This document shows, piece after piece, positions 28,144 to 36,399 of a stretch of 64,000 nt of DNA. The stretch's first letter is position 1. Each line of letters starts with the position of its first letter. The stretch is from assembly GCF_000821085.1 (NCBI RefSeq), contig NZ_CCXR01000001.1, forward strand, positions 1,137,001-1,201,000, given 5' to 3'. The notes beneath the pieces were generated by a model that had not been told where the DNA came from, did not search any database, and saw only the letters and a program-made list of their open reading frames with translations. Origin of the DNA: Bacillus sp. B-jedd. Lineage in GTDB: Bacteria; Bacillota; Bacilli; Bacillales; Cytobacillaceae. The position numbers and the translations under genes were made by a program.

Positions 28144-29913
28144 TTGAGGAGTTTTTTGCGCGTTGGTTTGTTGGCTTTATTGAGTATTTTATTGTTGGTT
28201 GGGACGATGCCGCTTACTGGCCAGGCGAAAAAGCCGAAGTTCAGTTATGACGATTACAGCCAGGTTGATCTTGGCAAGGATGGCATGGTGGCCACGGCTC
28301 ATCCGCTTGCCTCTGAAATTGGAGCCGATGTGCTCAAAAAAGGAGGCAATGCGATTGACGCATCGGTAGCGATCCAGTTTGCGCTGAATGTCGTTGAACC
28401 GATGATGTCAGGGATTGGCGGCGGCGGGTTCATGATGGTTTATGATGGCAAAACAAAGGAAACAACGATCGTGAACAGCCGGGAACGTGCCCCTGCAGGA
28501 GCGACGCCTGATATGTTCCTGGATGATAAAGGAAATCCGATACCATTCGCAACCCGTGCGACTGGTGGAAAAGCTGTTGGCGTTCCCGGTACATTAAAGG
28601 GACTTGAAACGGCTCTTGACATGTGGGGAACCCAAAATATGGAGCAGTTGATAGGGCCGGCCGTCAAGCTTGCCCACCAAGGTTTCCCGATTGATTCTGT
28701 CCTTGCTGAAGCGATTGCGGACAATCAGGAAATGCTGTCACGTACGGCTGCTAAAGATGTCTTCCTTCCGGGTGGCAAACCTCTTAAGGAAGGGGATATT
28801 CTCGTACAGGAGGATCTGGCCAAAACCTTTAAGCTTATCCGCTCAAAAGGTACGGATGCCTTCTATAAAGGGGAGATAGCCGAAGCGCTTGCGGATGTTG
28901 TCCAGGATTTCGGTGGTTCCATGAAGGCAAGTGACTTGAAGAAGTATGATGTCACAATCGATGAGCCTATCTGGGGAGACTACAAGGGATATCAAATTGC
29001 GAGCATGCCGCCTCCAAGTTCGGGCGGGGTCTTTCTTTTGCAAATGCTAAAAATTCTCGATGGATTTAATCTGTCCCAATATGATGTCAATTCTGTTGAG
29101 AAGTATCACTTGCTGGCGGAAACGATGCACCTTGCCTATGCCGATCGTGCATCTTACGCCGGCGACCCTGAATTTGTGAAGGTGCCCGTCAACGGATTGC
29201 TGCATCCTGACTATATTAAGGAGCGCCAGCAGTTGATTAGCCTGGACAGCGTGAACAAGAATGTAACAGCCGGGGATCCGTGGAAATATGAAGAGGCTGG
29301 TGCGAATTATACGCCAACAAGCCAGCCGGATGATAAGAAGTACGGGGAGACGACTCACTTTACGGTAGCGGATCGGTGGGGGAACGTCGTATCTTACACA
29401 ACAACAATTGAGCAGCTTTTCGGAACAGGCATCATGGTTCCTGGCTACGGAATTATGCTGAACAATGAACTGACCGATTTCGATGCTGTTCCTGGTGGGG
29501 CGAACGAAGTCCAGCCGAATAAGCGACCATTGAGCAGCATGACGCCGACAATCGTTTATGAAAATGGCAAGCCAGTGTTGACAGTCGGGTCACCTGGAGG
29601 GCCAACGATTATCACTTCCGTCCTGCAGACGATTCTCCATGCGATCGAATATGACATGGAGCTTAAAGCGGCTGTCGAGCAGCCAAGGATTTACACAAAT
29701 AATATCAATTCCTATCGATATGAAGAGGGAATCAGCCCTAATACCATTTCAAAACTAAATGAAATGGGGCATAAATTCGGGCCTGCACCAACGACGATTG
29801 GCAATGTCCAAAGTATTCTCATTGACCATGAAAAAGGAATTTTTAAAGGAGTCGCCGATTCGAGCCGTAATGGGGCGGCAATTGGCATTAATTTAAAAGG
29901 GAAAGGGAAGTAA
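28144..29913 (+). CDS. ggt: Gamma-glutamyltransferase
   Basis: A 589-residue exported enzyme with a signal peptide (residues 1-28, ending GQAKK). It carries the GGT hallmarks: MSGIGGGGFMMVYDG, NSRERAP, the autocatalytic cleavage site before Thr403 in YGETTHFTVADRWGNVVS, MLNNELTDF, and SPGGPTIITSVLQTILH (oxyanion glycines). The proenzyme self-cleaves into large and small subunits and transfers gamma-glutamyl groups from glutathione, glutamine or poly-gamma-glutamate. TTG start behind GGGGAGGG. A piece of its 3' end is repeated at 33720-33821. Confidence 0.95.
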   Translation: MRSFLRVGLLALLSILLLVGTMPLTGQAKKPKFSYDDYSQVDLGKDGMVATAHPLASEIGADVLKKGGNAIDASVAIQFALNVVEPMMSGIGGGGFMMVYDGKTKETTIVNSRERAPAGATPDMFLDDKGNPIPFATRATGGKAVGVPGTLKGLETALDMWGTQNMEQLIGPAVKLAHQGFPIDSVLAEAIADNQEMLSRTAAKDVFLPGGKPLKEGDILVQEDLAKTFKLIRSKGTDAFYKGEIAEALADVVQDFGGSMKASDLKKYDVTIDEPIWGDYKGYQIASMPPPSSGGVFLLQMLKILDGFNLSQYDVNSVEKYHLLAETMHLAYADRASYAGDPEFVKVPVNGLLHPDYIKERQQLISLDSVNKNVTAGDPWKYEEAGANYTPTSQPDDKKYGETTHFTVADRWGNVVSYTTTIEQLFGTGIMVPGYGIMLNNELTDFDAVPGGANEVQPNKRPLSSMTPTIVYENGKPVLTVGSPGGPTIITSVLQTILHAIEYDMELKAAVEQPRIYTNNINSYRYEEGISPNTISKLNEMGHKFGPAPTTIGNVQSILIDHEKGIFKGVADSSRNGAAIGINLKGKGK

Positions 29914-30014
29914 GTCAGGTTGCAAAGGTTTACTTTAGGGCAGCAATTCCCCCCTTGTTGAACTTGGCTTCGCGATTTACAAGAGCGGATTTACTTTCGT
30001 TGCATCTTTCATGC

Positions 30015-30050
30015 AAAAAACTAAGCTGGTCACTCCGCTTAGTTTTTTGC
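30015..30050 (+). terminator. Rho-independent terminator of ggt
   Basis: AAAACTAAGC pairs with GCTTAGTTTT around a 10-nt loop and continues into T residues; symmetrical enough to act in both directions. Confidence 0.85.
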
Positions 30051-30179
30051 TTTTATGAGGGTTTTTTTGATGATCTAACTCTGATTTGGAGGGTAAATCT
30101 GTGAAAACAATCTTACATACGAGTAAATTAAGCCTTATTTCCGTTAATAAAAACTAATGGAAAAAAGTATATAATCCGT

Positions 30180-30345
30180 TAGAATGGTCGATTTAAATGC
30201 CTGCGTACAAACTGTACATGTCCTAAAACATTTATTGAAAAACTTTATCAAAAAGAGTGAGAGATGTAATATCGAGCGACTTTGGAATGTCGCTATGCAA
30301 ATTAAATTAGGCAAAAGATTGCTCGGCACCAAGCCGAGCTTTTTA
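30180..30345 (+). ncRNA. Candidate small RNA with terminal hairpin
   Basis: A TATAAT box at about 30168-30173 is followed by roughly 165 bp without a good reading frame. This stretch contains a small hairpin (GCGAC...GTCGC near 30280) and ends in a strong terminator, GCTCGGC-ACCAA-GCCGAGC plus a T-run (30321-30345). The ggt transcript already has its own terminator 270 bp earlier, so this second one needs another source. The -35 element is weak. Confidence 0.35.
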
Positions 30346-30541
30346 TTTGGAAGGAGTTGATTTGTGCAGAATTGAATTTCGAGAAGTGTATTGTTTGGGT
30401 TCGATGCATCTTATCTCCCCTGCCATATTCTTTTTTACTGAATACATCTGGCAAAATCAGAACCGTCCCCACTCAGTCCGAATCAGCCAACAAAAGTTTT
30501 TACAGGAAGTGTAGTGGTTTTTGTTTTGCCTTCGTCTATTT

Positions 30542-31114
30542 GTGTGGAGTAGGAAAGGGGGGAGAGAGATTAGTGATTCAGTATTGATTGAGAAGGTGCT
30601 GTCTGGGAGTGACCAGGCGTTCAGGGTTCTTGTTGAGAAGTACCGGCATGATGTGTTCCGGACTGTTTATGCCGTGCTTAGGGACCAGAAGGAGGCGGAG
30701 GATGCTGCCCAGGAAGTGTTTTTGAAAATCTACAGGTCTCTCCCCCGTTATGAGCACCAGGGATTCAAAACGTGGATAACCCGGATTGCTGTCAATCATG
30801 CTATTGATATAAAACGGAAGCTGGCGAGAAGGAAAGAAGAAGCCCTTGAATTCCAGGGGCAGGAGGTATTCGCGACCGTCAGGGATAGTGTTGAAGAGCA
30901 AATGTTCCTTAAAGAAAAACAGCGGCTTGTCAGGGAGCGGCTTGAAGAAGTCCCGGAAAATTATCGGGATGTAATTGTTGGCTTTTACATAGCTGAAAAG
31001 TCCTATCAGGAAATGGCCGAAGAACAGCAGGTAGCTGTCAAGACGATTGAGACCAAGTTGTATCGGGCCCGGAATTGGATGAAGAAGCATTGGGAGGAGG
31101 ACGATTTTTCATGA
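30542..31114 (+). CDS. ECF-type RNA polymerase sigma factor
   Basis: About 190 residues. Region 2 reads DQAFRVLVEKYRHDVFRTVY, then DAAQEVFLKIYRSL and FKTWITRIAVNHAIDIKRK. Region 4 reads RLEEVPENYRDVIVGFYIAE, then SYQEMAEEQQVAVKTIETKL. The start is unclear: GTG 30542 is used, but the strong GGGGGGAGAG at 30559-30568 would fit a start nearer ISDSVLIEK (ATT 30569 or TTG 30584). It overlaps the anti-sigma gene by four bases (ATGA), the standard arrangement for an ECF/anti-sigma pair. Related to the extracytoplasmic stress sigmas of Bacillus. Confidence 0.9.
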   Translation: MWSRKGGREISDSVLIEKVLSGSDQAFRVLVEKYRHDVFRTVYAVLRDQKEAEDAAQEVFLKIYRSLPRYEHQGFKTWITRIAVNHAIDIKRKLARRKEEALEFQGQEVFATVRDSVEEQMFLKEKQRLVRERLEEVPENYRDVIVGFYIAEKSYQEMAEEQQVAVKTIETKLYRARNWMKKHWEEDDFS

Positions 31115-31581
31115 AGCATTATTCATTAGCTGACTGGCTTGCTTATATAGAAGGGGAAGCGGATGCGCACCAACAGGCGGAAATGGAAGACCATCTCTAC
31201 TCCTGCGCAGAGTGCCTCGATCTCTATTCGACCGGGATCGAAATCAATGAGGAACATTTCCCCGGCATTCAGAACCCGGAATTTACGGATTATGTCATGC
31301 AACAAATCAATTTTGTCAAAGGGCGGGGGGAAGAAGACGGCAACACAGTGAGCCGGTTGATCCCGAACGAAAAGCCTTATTACCGAAACCAGGTATTCCA
31401 CTACATCGTGGCGGCAGCGGCGACCCTGCTGCTTATGTTCTCCGGCGTCTTCCAATCCATCACCGCGATAGCCGGCAATATTGATTCACAAACAAAGAAT
31501 AGGTCTTACACCGAAGGTATTATTACCAAAACATTCGCATGGATGGACTCTCTGGAAAAGAACAAGGAGGATGAACAATAA
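31111..31581 (+). CDS. Anti-sigma factor, zinc-finger type
   Basis: The 156-residue protein has an N-terminal zinc-binding anti-sigma pattern, EMEDHLYSCAECLDLY (His-x3-Cys-x2-Cys), and one transmembrane helix at about residues 93-115 (FHYIVAAAATLLLMFSGVF) with a short outer tail. Such proteins hold their ECF sigma at the membrane until a surface signal triggers release. The start ATG 31111 overlaps the sigma stop and is preceded by GGGAGGAGG. It is immediately followed by the next gene with no gap. Confidence 0.9.
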   Translation: MKHYSLADWLAYIEGEADAHQQAEMEDHLYSCAECLDLYSTGIEINEEHFPGIQNPEFTDYVMQQINFVKGRGEEDGNTVSRLIPNEKPYYRNQVFHYIVAAAATLLLMFSGVFQSITAIAGNIDSQTKNRSYTEGIITKTFAWMDSLEKNKEDEQ

Positions 31582-32652
31582 ATGAAGAATCCAATTGCGG
31601 CGCTGACTCTGTCTGTTTTTCCCGGACTTGGCCATATTTACAACGGCAAAATTTTTAAGGGGCTGCTTTATTTAATTACGATTGTAGGGACTGAACTGTT
31701 TGCTGCGCTAGCTTTTATGAACAACGAACCAGACCTTGGCGTAATCAGCTTTTTCATCGGCCTGATCCTTTATATCATTAGCTTTATCGATATTGGAAGG
31801 CAACTATCTAAGAGTTTTGTGAAAAAAACTGAGGTCGCAGGCGGTGATGAGAAGCATGCTAATCAGGAGTCTGAACGGTTTTATGCGATCATCCTCTCGC
31901 TCATCCCCGGTCTTGGCCACTTTCAGATTGGCCTGTTGAACCGCGGGGTAACACTGCTTGCTTCATTCATAGGGTGTGGTGTGATGGTCATGTTTGTGAC
32001 CGTCATGACCGGCAGAGGTGAGTTTCTTGTTTTCCTGGCTGTGCTGCCAATTATTTGGCTATACGGATTTTTTGACGCGACCGTCCAGCTTAATAAGAAA
32101 CAGCGCGGCGAGATTCTTGTCGACAGGACGATTTTTGAGGAATTCGAAATGCGCAGGGAAGATGGCAAAAAAAGCCGGGCCATCGCAACGTTCCTTTCCA
32201 TTTTTCCTGGTGCGGGGCATCTCTATCTTGGCTTGCAGCGCCGGGGCATCCAGCTTATGGCAGCCTTCCTATTTGCAATCTACATTTTGGATGTTCTCAG
32301 GCTGGGCATCTTCCTGTTCCTGATTCCAATCATTTGGTTCTACAGCTTTTTTGACGGCCTGCAGAAGGCGTCACGAAGCGGCAGTGAATCTTTGGAGGAT
32401 ATTCCCGTCATCACCTATTTTGTGAACCATCAGAGATGGGTCGGCATCGGCCTAGTGGCCCTTGGGTTTTATTATCTGTTCACGAACATTTTCCTGCCGG
32501 TTTTCCAGCCAATTATTGCGAAGTTCATAACGGTCGATATGTATATGCTGAGCAACTATCTCCAAACAGCGATTGTGTGCATCCTGTTAATCGGGGGCGG
32601 ACTTAAGCTGTTGGCAGGGAACAAGGGGAAGAAGGGGGAGTCGGGATTATGA
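31582..32652 (+). CDS. Multi-pass membrane protein with three internal repeats
   Basis: A 356-residue integral membrane protein built from three similar modules. Each starts with a short amphipathic GxGH motif: FPGLGHIYNGKIFKGLLYLI (residue ~12), IPGLGHFQIGLLNRGVTLLA (~109) and FPGAGHLYLGLQRRGIQLMA (~210). Each is followed by a helix pair ending in an 'FDxxxQL' or 'FDGLQKA' stretch. The pattern recalls TM2-like hairpins. The C-terminal part adds two or three more helices. It is part of the sigma/anti-sigma operon and may sense or repair membrane stress, which is inference. Confidence 0.75.
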   Translation: MKNPIAALTLSVFPGLGHIYNGKIFKGLLYLITIVGTELFAALAFMNNEPDLGVISFFIGLILYIISFIDIGRQLSKSFVKKTEVAGGDEKHANQESERFYAIILSLIPGLGHFQIGLLNRGVTLLASFIGCGVMVMFVTVMTGRGEFLVFLAVLPIIWLYGFFDATVQLNKKQRGEILVDRTIFEEFEMRREDGKKSRAIATFLSIFPGAGHLYLGLQRRGIQLMAAFLFAIYILDVLRLGIFLFLIPIIWFYSFFDGLQKASRSGSESLEDIPVITYFVNHQRWVGIGLVALGFYYLFTNIFLPVFQPIIAKFITVDMYMLSNYLQTAIVCILLIGGGLKLLAGNKGKKGESGL

Positions 32653-32753
32653 GCAGTATAAACTGGGTTAAGGTTTTGACAGGGATGGCCATGTTGGCCG
32701 CTGCAATCATGACGCTTCCGTTTAGAAAAAAAGGAAAGGCGGGGGCTCAATGA
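32649..32753 (+). CDS. 34-residue membrane microprotein
   Basis: A small gene whose ATG at 32649 overlaps the preceding stop (ATGA) and whose TGA at 32751 overlaps the next ATG (ATGA). The product begins MSSINWVKVLTG, has one hydrophobic helix (about residues 6-25, GMAMLAAAIMTLPF) and a basic tail RKKGKAG. Both flanks are translationally coupled, so the frame is unlikely to be chance. Its place in an ECF-sigma operon suggests a small membrane-associated regulator or subunit. Confidence 0.65.
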   Translation: MSSINWVKVLTGMAMLAAAIMTLPFRKKGKAGAQ

Positions 32754-33673
32754 GGACGTGGCGGGTTGGTACGTTTACTATGGGTGCAGCACTCCTGTTT
32801 CTAGGGGTTCTGCTCCTCTTCTCACAATTTGCGGATTACAGTTTGTACACGGTCATGCTATCCTGGTGGCCTGCTTTATTAATCATCCTTGGAGCTGAAA
32901 TCCTTCTATTCCTGTTTGTCCAAAAGAAAGAAAATGCCTTTTTGAAATACGATCTTTTAAGCATTTTTATCGTTGGACTATTAGGAACAGCTGGTATTGG
33001 TTTTGCCATTGTGAGTTCCACAGGGGTACTGGGAAAGGTTGAAGCGGCAATGAACCGGGAGGGCCGTTCCTTTGAGCTTCCTGAGTTTTCATCTTTAATG
33101 GATTCGAATATAAAACGAATTGTTGTAAACACAGCCGGCTATCCTTTGACAATCGAAACGACGGCCAGCAAGGAGGTTTCCCTTTTTGGAACGTATAGGA
33201 CACAAACCTCAGCAGGCAAAAAGGTGTTGGAAAGTGCCAGCGATTACGTAACAGTAATTGCAAAAGGGGATACCCTCTATCTAAATATGAAACGATTGCC
33301 ATCAGAGGCATGGCCATTTGATTCCTATTCGTCGCTGGAAGCTACACTGCTTGTTCCCGCTGACGCCAATCTCGATGTTGCGGGAGTGGACAGTGAGCTT
33401 TCCTTGAAGCCAAGAGTCCTTCTCGGTAACTGGACAGTGGACCGTGCCTCAGAGGTTTCTCTTCACATGGACAATAAAAGTGATATTAAGGTTACTGGAA
33501 CGAATATCCAAAGTCTTGCAGGTAAGGACGAATTATGGTCAGTTGTGGGCAGTGATACAAAAAATACTGACGAGGATGGGACTGGCAGGACTGCTGCCTA
33601 CAAAACTGGTGAGGGGAAATATAGCATCGCCATCTCGAATACATTTAGGGTAAACCTTGAAGGCGGGCGTTAG
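32750..33673 (+). CDS. Membrane protein with LiaF-like helices and beta-rich ectodomain
   Basis: A 307-residue protein with three transmembrane helices in the first 95 residues (MGAALLFLGVLLLFSQF, SWWPALLIILGAEILLFLFV, LLSIFIVGLLGTAGIGFAIV). This layout matches the LiaF/DUF5668-type N-terminus. The rest is a beta-rich extracytoplasmic domain (RIVVNTAGYPLTIETT, then EATLLVPADANLDVAGVDSE) reminiscent of DUF4097/LiaF C-terminal beta-helices. It is the last gene of the sigma operon, coupled to the microprotein. A role in envelope-stress signalling is inferred from these similarities. Confidence 0.72.
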   Translation: MRTWRVGTFTMGAALLFLGVLLLFSQFADYSLYTVMLSWWPALLIILGAEILLFLFVQKKENAFLKYDLLSIFIVGLLGTAGIGFAIVSSTGVLGKVEAAMNREGRSFELPEFSSLMDSNIKRIVVNTAGYPLTIETTASKEVSLFGTYRTQTSAGKKVLESASDYVTVIAKGDTLYLNMKRLPSEAWPFDSYSSLEATLLVPADANLDVAGVDSELSLKPRVLLGNWTVDRASEVSLHMDNKSDIKVTGTNIQSLAGKDELWSVVGSDTKNTDEDGTGRTAAYKTGEGKYSIAISNTFRVNLEGGR

Positions 33674-34046
33674 GTTTGGGTGTCTGCCATAACCGTTTTT
33701 TCGGATGAATTTATTCGGAAGTATTCTCATTGACCATGAAAAAAGTATTGTCAAAGGGGTTGGCGATTCGAGCCGGAATGGGGCGGTAATTGGCATCGAT
33801 TTAAAGGGGAAAAGGAAGTAAATTGTTTGAATGCAGTCTTGCAATGTTTTTGACAAAGAAACGAAGTGGGCCGCTTTCCTTAGGGAAGGCCGGTCCTTTT
33901 TGACATTATTGTGTATGTTCTGATGATTGGCCGTTTCTCGAAATTATGTAAGGTAGAATAGAAGGGAAAGCGGGGCTCCAACGGGAATTTGAAGGTGGGA
34001 AGGAGATGCTCCGCAGACGGAATGATCACTGTAAAGGAGAATGGCT
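33674..34046. other. Intergenic region carrying a gene remnant
   Basis: Apart from the gamma-glutamyltransferase fragment at 33720-33821, nothing coding is seen. The right half should contain the promoter of the rhodanese lipoprotein gene. Confidence 0.5.
33720..33821 (+). pseudogene. Detached copy of the 3' end of the gamma-glutamyltransferase gene
   Basis: These 34 codons, ending in TAA, encode SILIDHEKSIVKGVGDSSRN and then GAVIGIDLKGKRK. The intact enzyme ends SILIDHEKGIFKGVADSSRN and then GAAIGINLKGKGK (residues 557-589). That is 27 of 33 identical residues, including the stop position. There is no start codon, ribosome site or upstream GGT sequence. It is therefore a remnant of a second ggt copy, or a partial duplication, about 3.9 kb downstream of the intact gene with the sigma operon between. 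Confidence 0.85.
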
Positions 34047-34502
34047 GTGAAAGTGATTCCTATTTTGGCAGCGGGCGTTTTATTAATGGCGGCTTGTTCT
34101 GCATCTGATTCAGCTACAGAGAAGCCGAAGAAAGTGGAAAGTACAGGCGGTTACAAGTCGATTGCCAAGGAAAATGAAGGTGAGGAAACCCCGGCCTTCA
34201 AGTCGGTTCCTTCAGCTGAAGCGGAGAAAATGGTTGCAGGTGGCGGGGTGACGGTTATCGATGTCCGGGGGCCGGAGCTATTTGCAGAATCCCATCTGCC
34301 GGAAGCGCAAAATATTCCGATAAAAGAAATCGAGGCGAAGTCTTACGACTTGGATCCGAACGGAACCTATTTGATTGTGTGTCAAAAAGGAAAAACCTCG
34401 GAAAAGGCAAGCGGACTTCTTGTTGAAAACGGCTATCCAAACGTTATTAATATGAGTGGCGGGATGGATAGCTGGACGGGCGCGACCGAAAAGTCGAAGT
34501 AG
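34047..34502 (+). CDS. Rhodanese-domain lipoprotein
   Basis: About 151 residues. The lipobox LLMAAC with Cys near residue 17 (after KVIPILAAGV) indicates a lipid-anchored extracytoplasmic protein. A Lys/Glu linker leads to a single rhodanese domain: VTVIDVRGPELFAESHLPEA, then YLIVCQKGKTS with the catalytic Cys, then INMSGGMDSWTG. GTG 34047 is preferred because AAAGGAG lies 8 bases upstream; ATG 34041 is too close to it. Single-domain exported rhodaneses move sulfane sulfur or act in disulfide chemistry at the membrane. Confidence 0.88.
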   Translation: MKVIPILAAGVLLMAACSASDSATEKPKKVESTGGYKSIAKENEGEETPAFKSVPSAEAEKMVAGGGVTVIDVRGPELFAESHLPEAQNIPIKEIEAKSYDLDPNGTYLIVCQKGKTSEKASGLLVENGYPNVINMSGGMDSWTGATEKSK

Positions 34503-34539
34503 ACGTAGGTACTAAAGGTAACTTCCAGAAGAAAAAGTG

Positions 34540-34599
34540 AACAGTGCCAGGCATCCGCTCATTTAATGAAAGCGCGGACCGGGTACTGTTTATTTTTTT
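34540..34599 (+). terminator. Rho-independent terminator
   Basis: The arms AACAGTGCC and GGGTACTGTT pair around a long loop with internal GCG/CGC pairing and lead into a run of seven T. Confidence 0.65.
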
Positions 34600-34729
34600 G
34601 CAGAAGGAATCTTGGACTTCCGAAATCGTGGCAATTTTCGAAAATCTTATATATATTTATAGTACAACATGAACGAATGTCTGCTCACATTACATAGGGA
34701 TACTTATTACATTTTGAGGAGAATGCCGC

Positions 34730-35215
34730 ATGGAAGAGAAAATTGAGAAAGCAATACAAGATATCTACCCTGATGATTTCGCCTGGTGTTATGGCTGTGG
34801 ACGGTTAAATAAGGATGGCCATCAACTCCGGACAGGTTGGCAAGGCGATAAGACGGTTACGATTTATACGCCTGATTCAAAGTATATGGGAATTCCAGGC
34901 TTCATTTATGGCGGAATGATCGCCTCGTTGATTGATTGCCACGGGACAGGGTCTGCCTCGCTTGCTTTACACCGGAAGAATGGGAATGAAATCGGTGATG
35001 GGACCGTGCCGCCAAGGTTTGTCACAGCCAGCCTCAATGTGGAATTCCTGAAACCGACTCCGCAGGACGTTCCGCTAAAAGCAATTGGAACAGTTGAAGA
35101 AATCCATCCGAAGAAATGGAAGGTCCATACAGAGTTATTTGCAAATGACATTCTTTGCGCCCGTGGAGAGGTCGTTTTGGTCGTCATGCCTAGTACGTTT
35201 TTAAATAATAAATAG
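34730..35215 (+). CDS. Hotdog-fold thioesterase, PaaI type
   Basis: The 161-residue protein has the PaaI/hotdog pattern: CYGCGRLNKDGHQLR near the N-terminus, PGFIYGGMIASLIDCHGTGSA (the HGG-like loop, here YGG, with the catalytic-face Asp), then VTASLNVEFLKPTP. These enzymes hydrolyse acyl-CoA thioesters. The CxxCG start is typical of a subgroup with an N-terminal helix. ATG 34730 behind TGAGGAGAA. Monocistronic, followed by a hairpin and a convergent gene. Confidence 0.85.
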   Translation: MEEKIEKAIQDIYPDDFAWCYGCGRLNKDGHQLRTGWQGDKTVTIYTPDSKYMGIPGFIYGGMIASLIDCHGTGSASLALHRKNGNEIGDGTVPPRFVTASLNVEFLKPTPQDVPLKAIGTVEEIHPKKWKVHTELFANDILCARGEVVLVVMPSTFLNNK

Positions 35216-35226
35216 GAATTTGGTGC

Positions 35227-35275
35227 CCTGGCACTCCCCGTCATTTTTGCAAGGATTGAATGGGGGAGGGCCAGG
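35227..35275. terminator. Hairpin between convergent genes
   Basis: CCTGGCACTCCCC pairs with GGGGGAGGGCCAGG (one bulge). There is no long T-run on either strand, so it is a likely but weak transcription stop for both flanking genes. Confidence 0.55.
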
Positions 35276-35284
35276 TTTGTATTA

Positions 35285-35848
35285 TCAAAGTGATTCCTCT
35301 TCGTCTTCCTCATCATCGTCTGAGTACCCCATCTCTGAGAAGGAGTCTACTAAAGCCTCGTGAAATCCCCAGCCAATATCCGCTGTTTCATATAAGATTT
35401 GTTTTAAACGGCTAGCAAAAGAGTGGTAGTATTCTTCCTCCATGGCGCATTTCGAGGTGACTTTGTCATACATGCCAACCATACTGTTGTAAAATGTATA
35501 GTCAATATCACCAAAGGAATTAGTAAAATCAACACCCAATTCCACGTAGTAAAGCATAAGATCAAGGGTCTTTTCTTCATCTCCTGATAATTTTTCGAAG
35601 TTGGCAATCGCCTTTTTTGCTTCGGCAAGGCGAATCGTTGGTTCACCCCGTTTCGTGTAGAACCCGCTTTCCACTGCTTTCTTCGCATTGTTGTACAGTT
35701 CCTCTGTTGCTTCATCGCCAAGAAATTTCACGGATAAAATGGACTGGACATCTTTACTTGCTTTAAAAAGCTCTGTTACAAGTTGAATCAGTTCCTTTTG
35801 GTCATACTCTTTTAACTTCTTTTTTAATTCCGGGACTTTGATTTTCAC
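35285..35848 (-). CDS. DUF6155-like protein
   Basis: The 187-residue, all-helical, acidic protein opens with VPELKKKLKEYDQKELIQLV and continues with LFKASKDVQSILSVKFLGD, the pattern of the DUF6155 family. The C-terminal region holds a helical repeat-like stretch and ends in a run of Asp and Glu. Start ATG 35848 behind GGGGGGTT. No catalytic residues are apparent and function is unknown. Confidence 0.75.
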   Translation of the reverse strand: MKIKVPELKKKLKEYDQKELIQLVTELFKASKDVQSILSVKFLGDEATEELYNNAKKAVESGFYTKRGEPTIRLAEAKKAIANFEKLSGDEEKTLDLMLYYVELGVDFTNSFGDIDYTFYNSMVGMYDKVTSKCAMEEEYYHSFASRLKQILYETADIGWGFHEALVDSFSEMGYSDDDEEDEEESL

Positions 35849-35991
35849 TGCTGAACCCCCCTTTTTCTATACTCTTTTTTTCATTATAGAATAAAAAGAC
35901 TAGATTAGATCGTTTTGCGCTACTGCTGTTTTCCTCATTAGGATAACGGGAAAAGGACTGGAGAACAATATTATAGAAGGAGGCGGAAATC

Positions 35992-36195
35992 GTGAGTGAT
36001 GATAAGAAGAAACTGGAGGAAGTGCTTTCGCATTCGCTTGAGGTGGAAGAGGATTTGATGCGGACGTATTTAATCACTGCCGACAATATCCATGAAGATG
36101 CTGAGCTGAAGAATCGGCTCGAGAATTTTGCGGAAGGCAACGCGAAGCGAACCGATCAGCTAATGGAAGAGCTTAAGGAGCTAAAGGATAAATAG
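35992..36195 (+). CDS. Small helical hypothetical protein
   Basis: The 67-residue acidic product starts at GTG 35992 behind AAGGAGGCGG. The sequence is two or three amphipathic helices (LEEVLSHSLEVEEDLMRTYL, then RLENFAEGNAKRTDQLMEEL), reminiscent of a ferritin-like or four-helix half but too short to assign. It has its own terminator. Confidence 0.7.
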   Translation: MSDDKKKLEEVLSHSLEVEEDLMRTYLITADNIHEDAELKNRLENFAEGNAKRTDQLMEELKELKDK

Positions 36196-36201
36196 TTCGA
36201 G

Positions 36202-36240
36202 AAATCTGCTGCAGGACGGATCTGCAGCAGATTTTTTATT
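36202..36240 (+). terminator. Rho-independent terminator
   Basis: AAATCTGCTGCAG pairs with CTGCAGCAGATTT around 7 bases and runs into TTTT. Confidence 0.9.
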
Positions 36241-36399
36241 TATCCCGGGCAGAAGACTCCTTCTTCGATTGTTGGGAAGCCGCTACCCTGAAAATAAGGA
36301 ATACCTAATATTTTCATGATTGAACACCACCCCAATTTGCTCTATGATTAAAACAATTAATCTGACTATTTTGCGAGTTTTGAAAGAGGGGTGAGGCGA

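Larger units (their letters stand above)
29914..30541. other. Intergenic region with terminator and possible small RNA
   Basis: No convincing protein gene. It contains the GGT terminator (30015-30050), a possible small-RNA unit ending at the hairpin 30321-30345, and then about 200 bp before the sigma-factor gene in which I see no clear ECF promoter. Confidence 0.5.

Noticed and set aside
30357..30587. 76-codon frame before the sigma gene
   Set aside because: No ribosome site, odd composition, and it overlaps the sigma start region in another frame.
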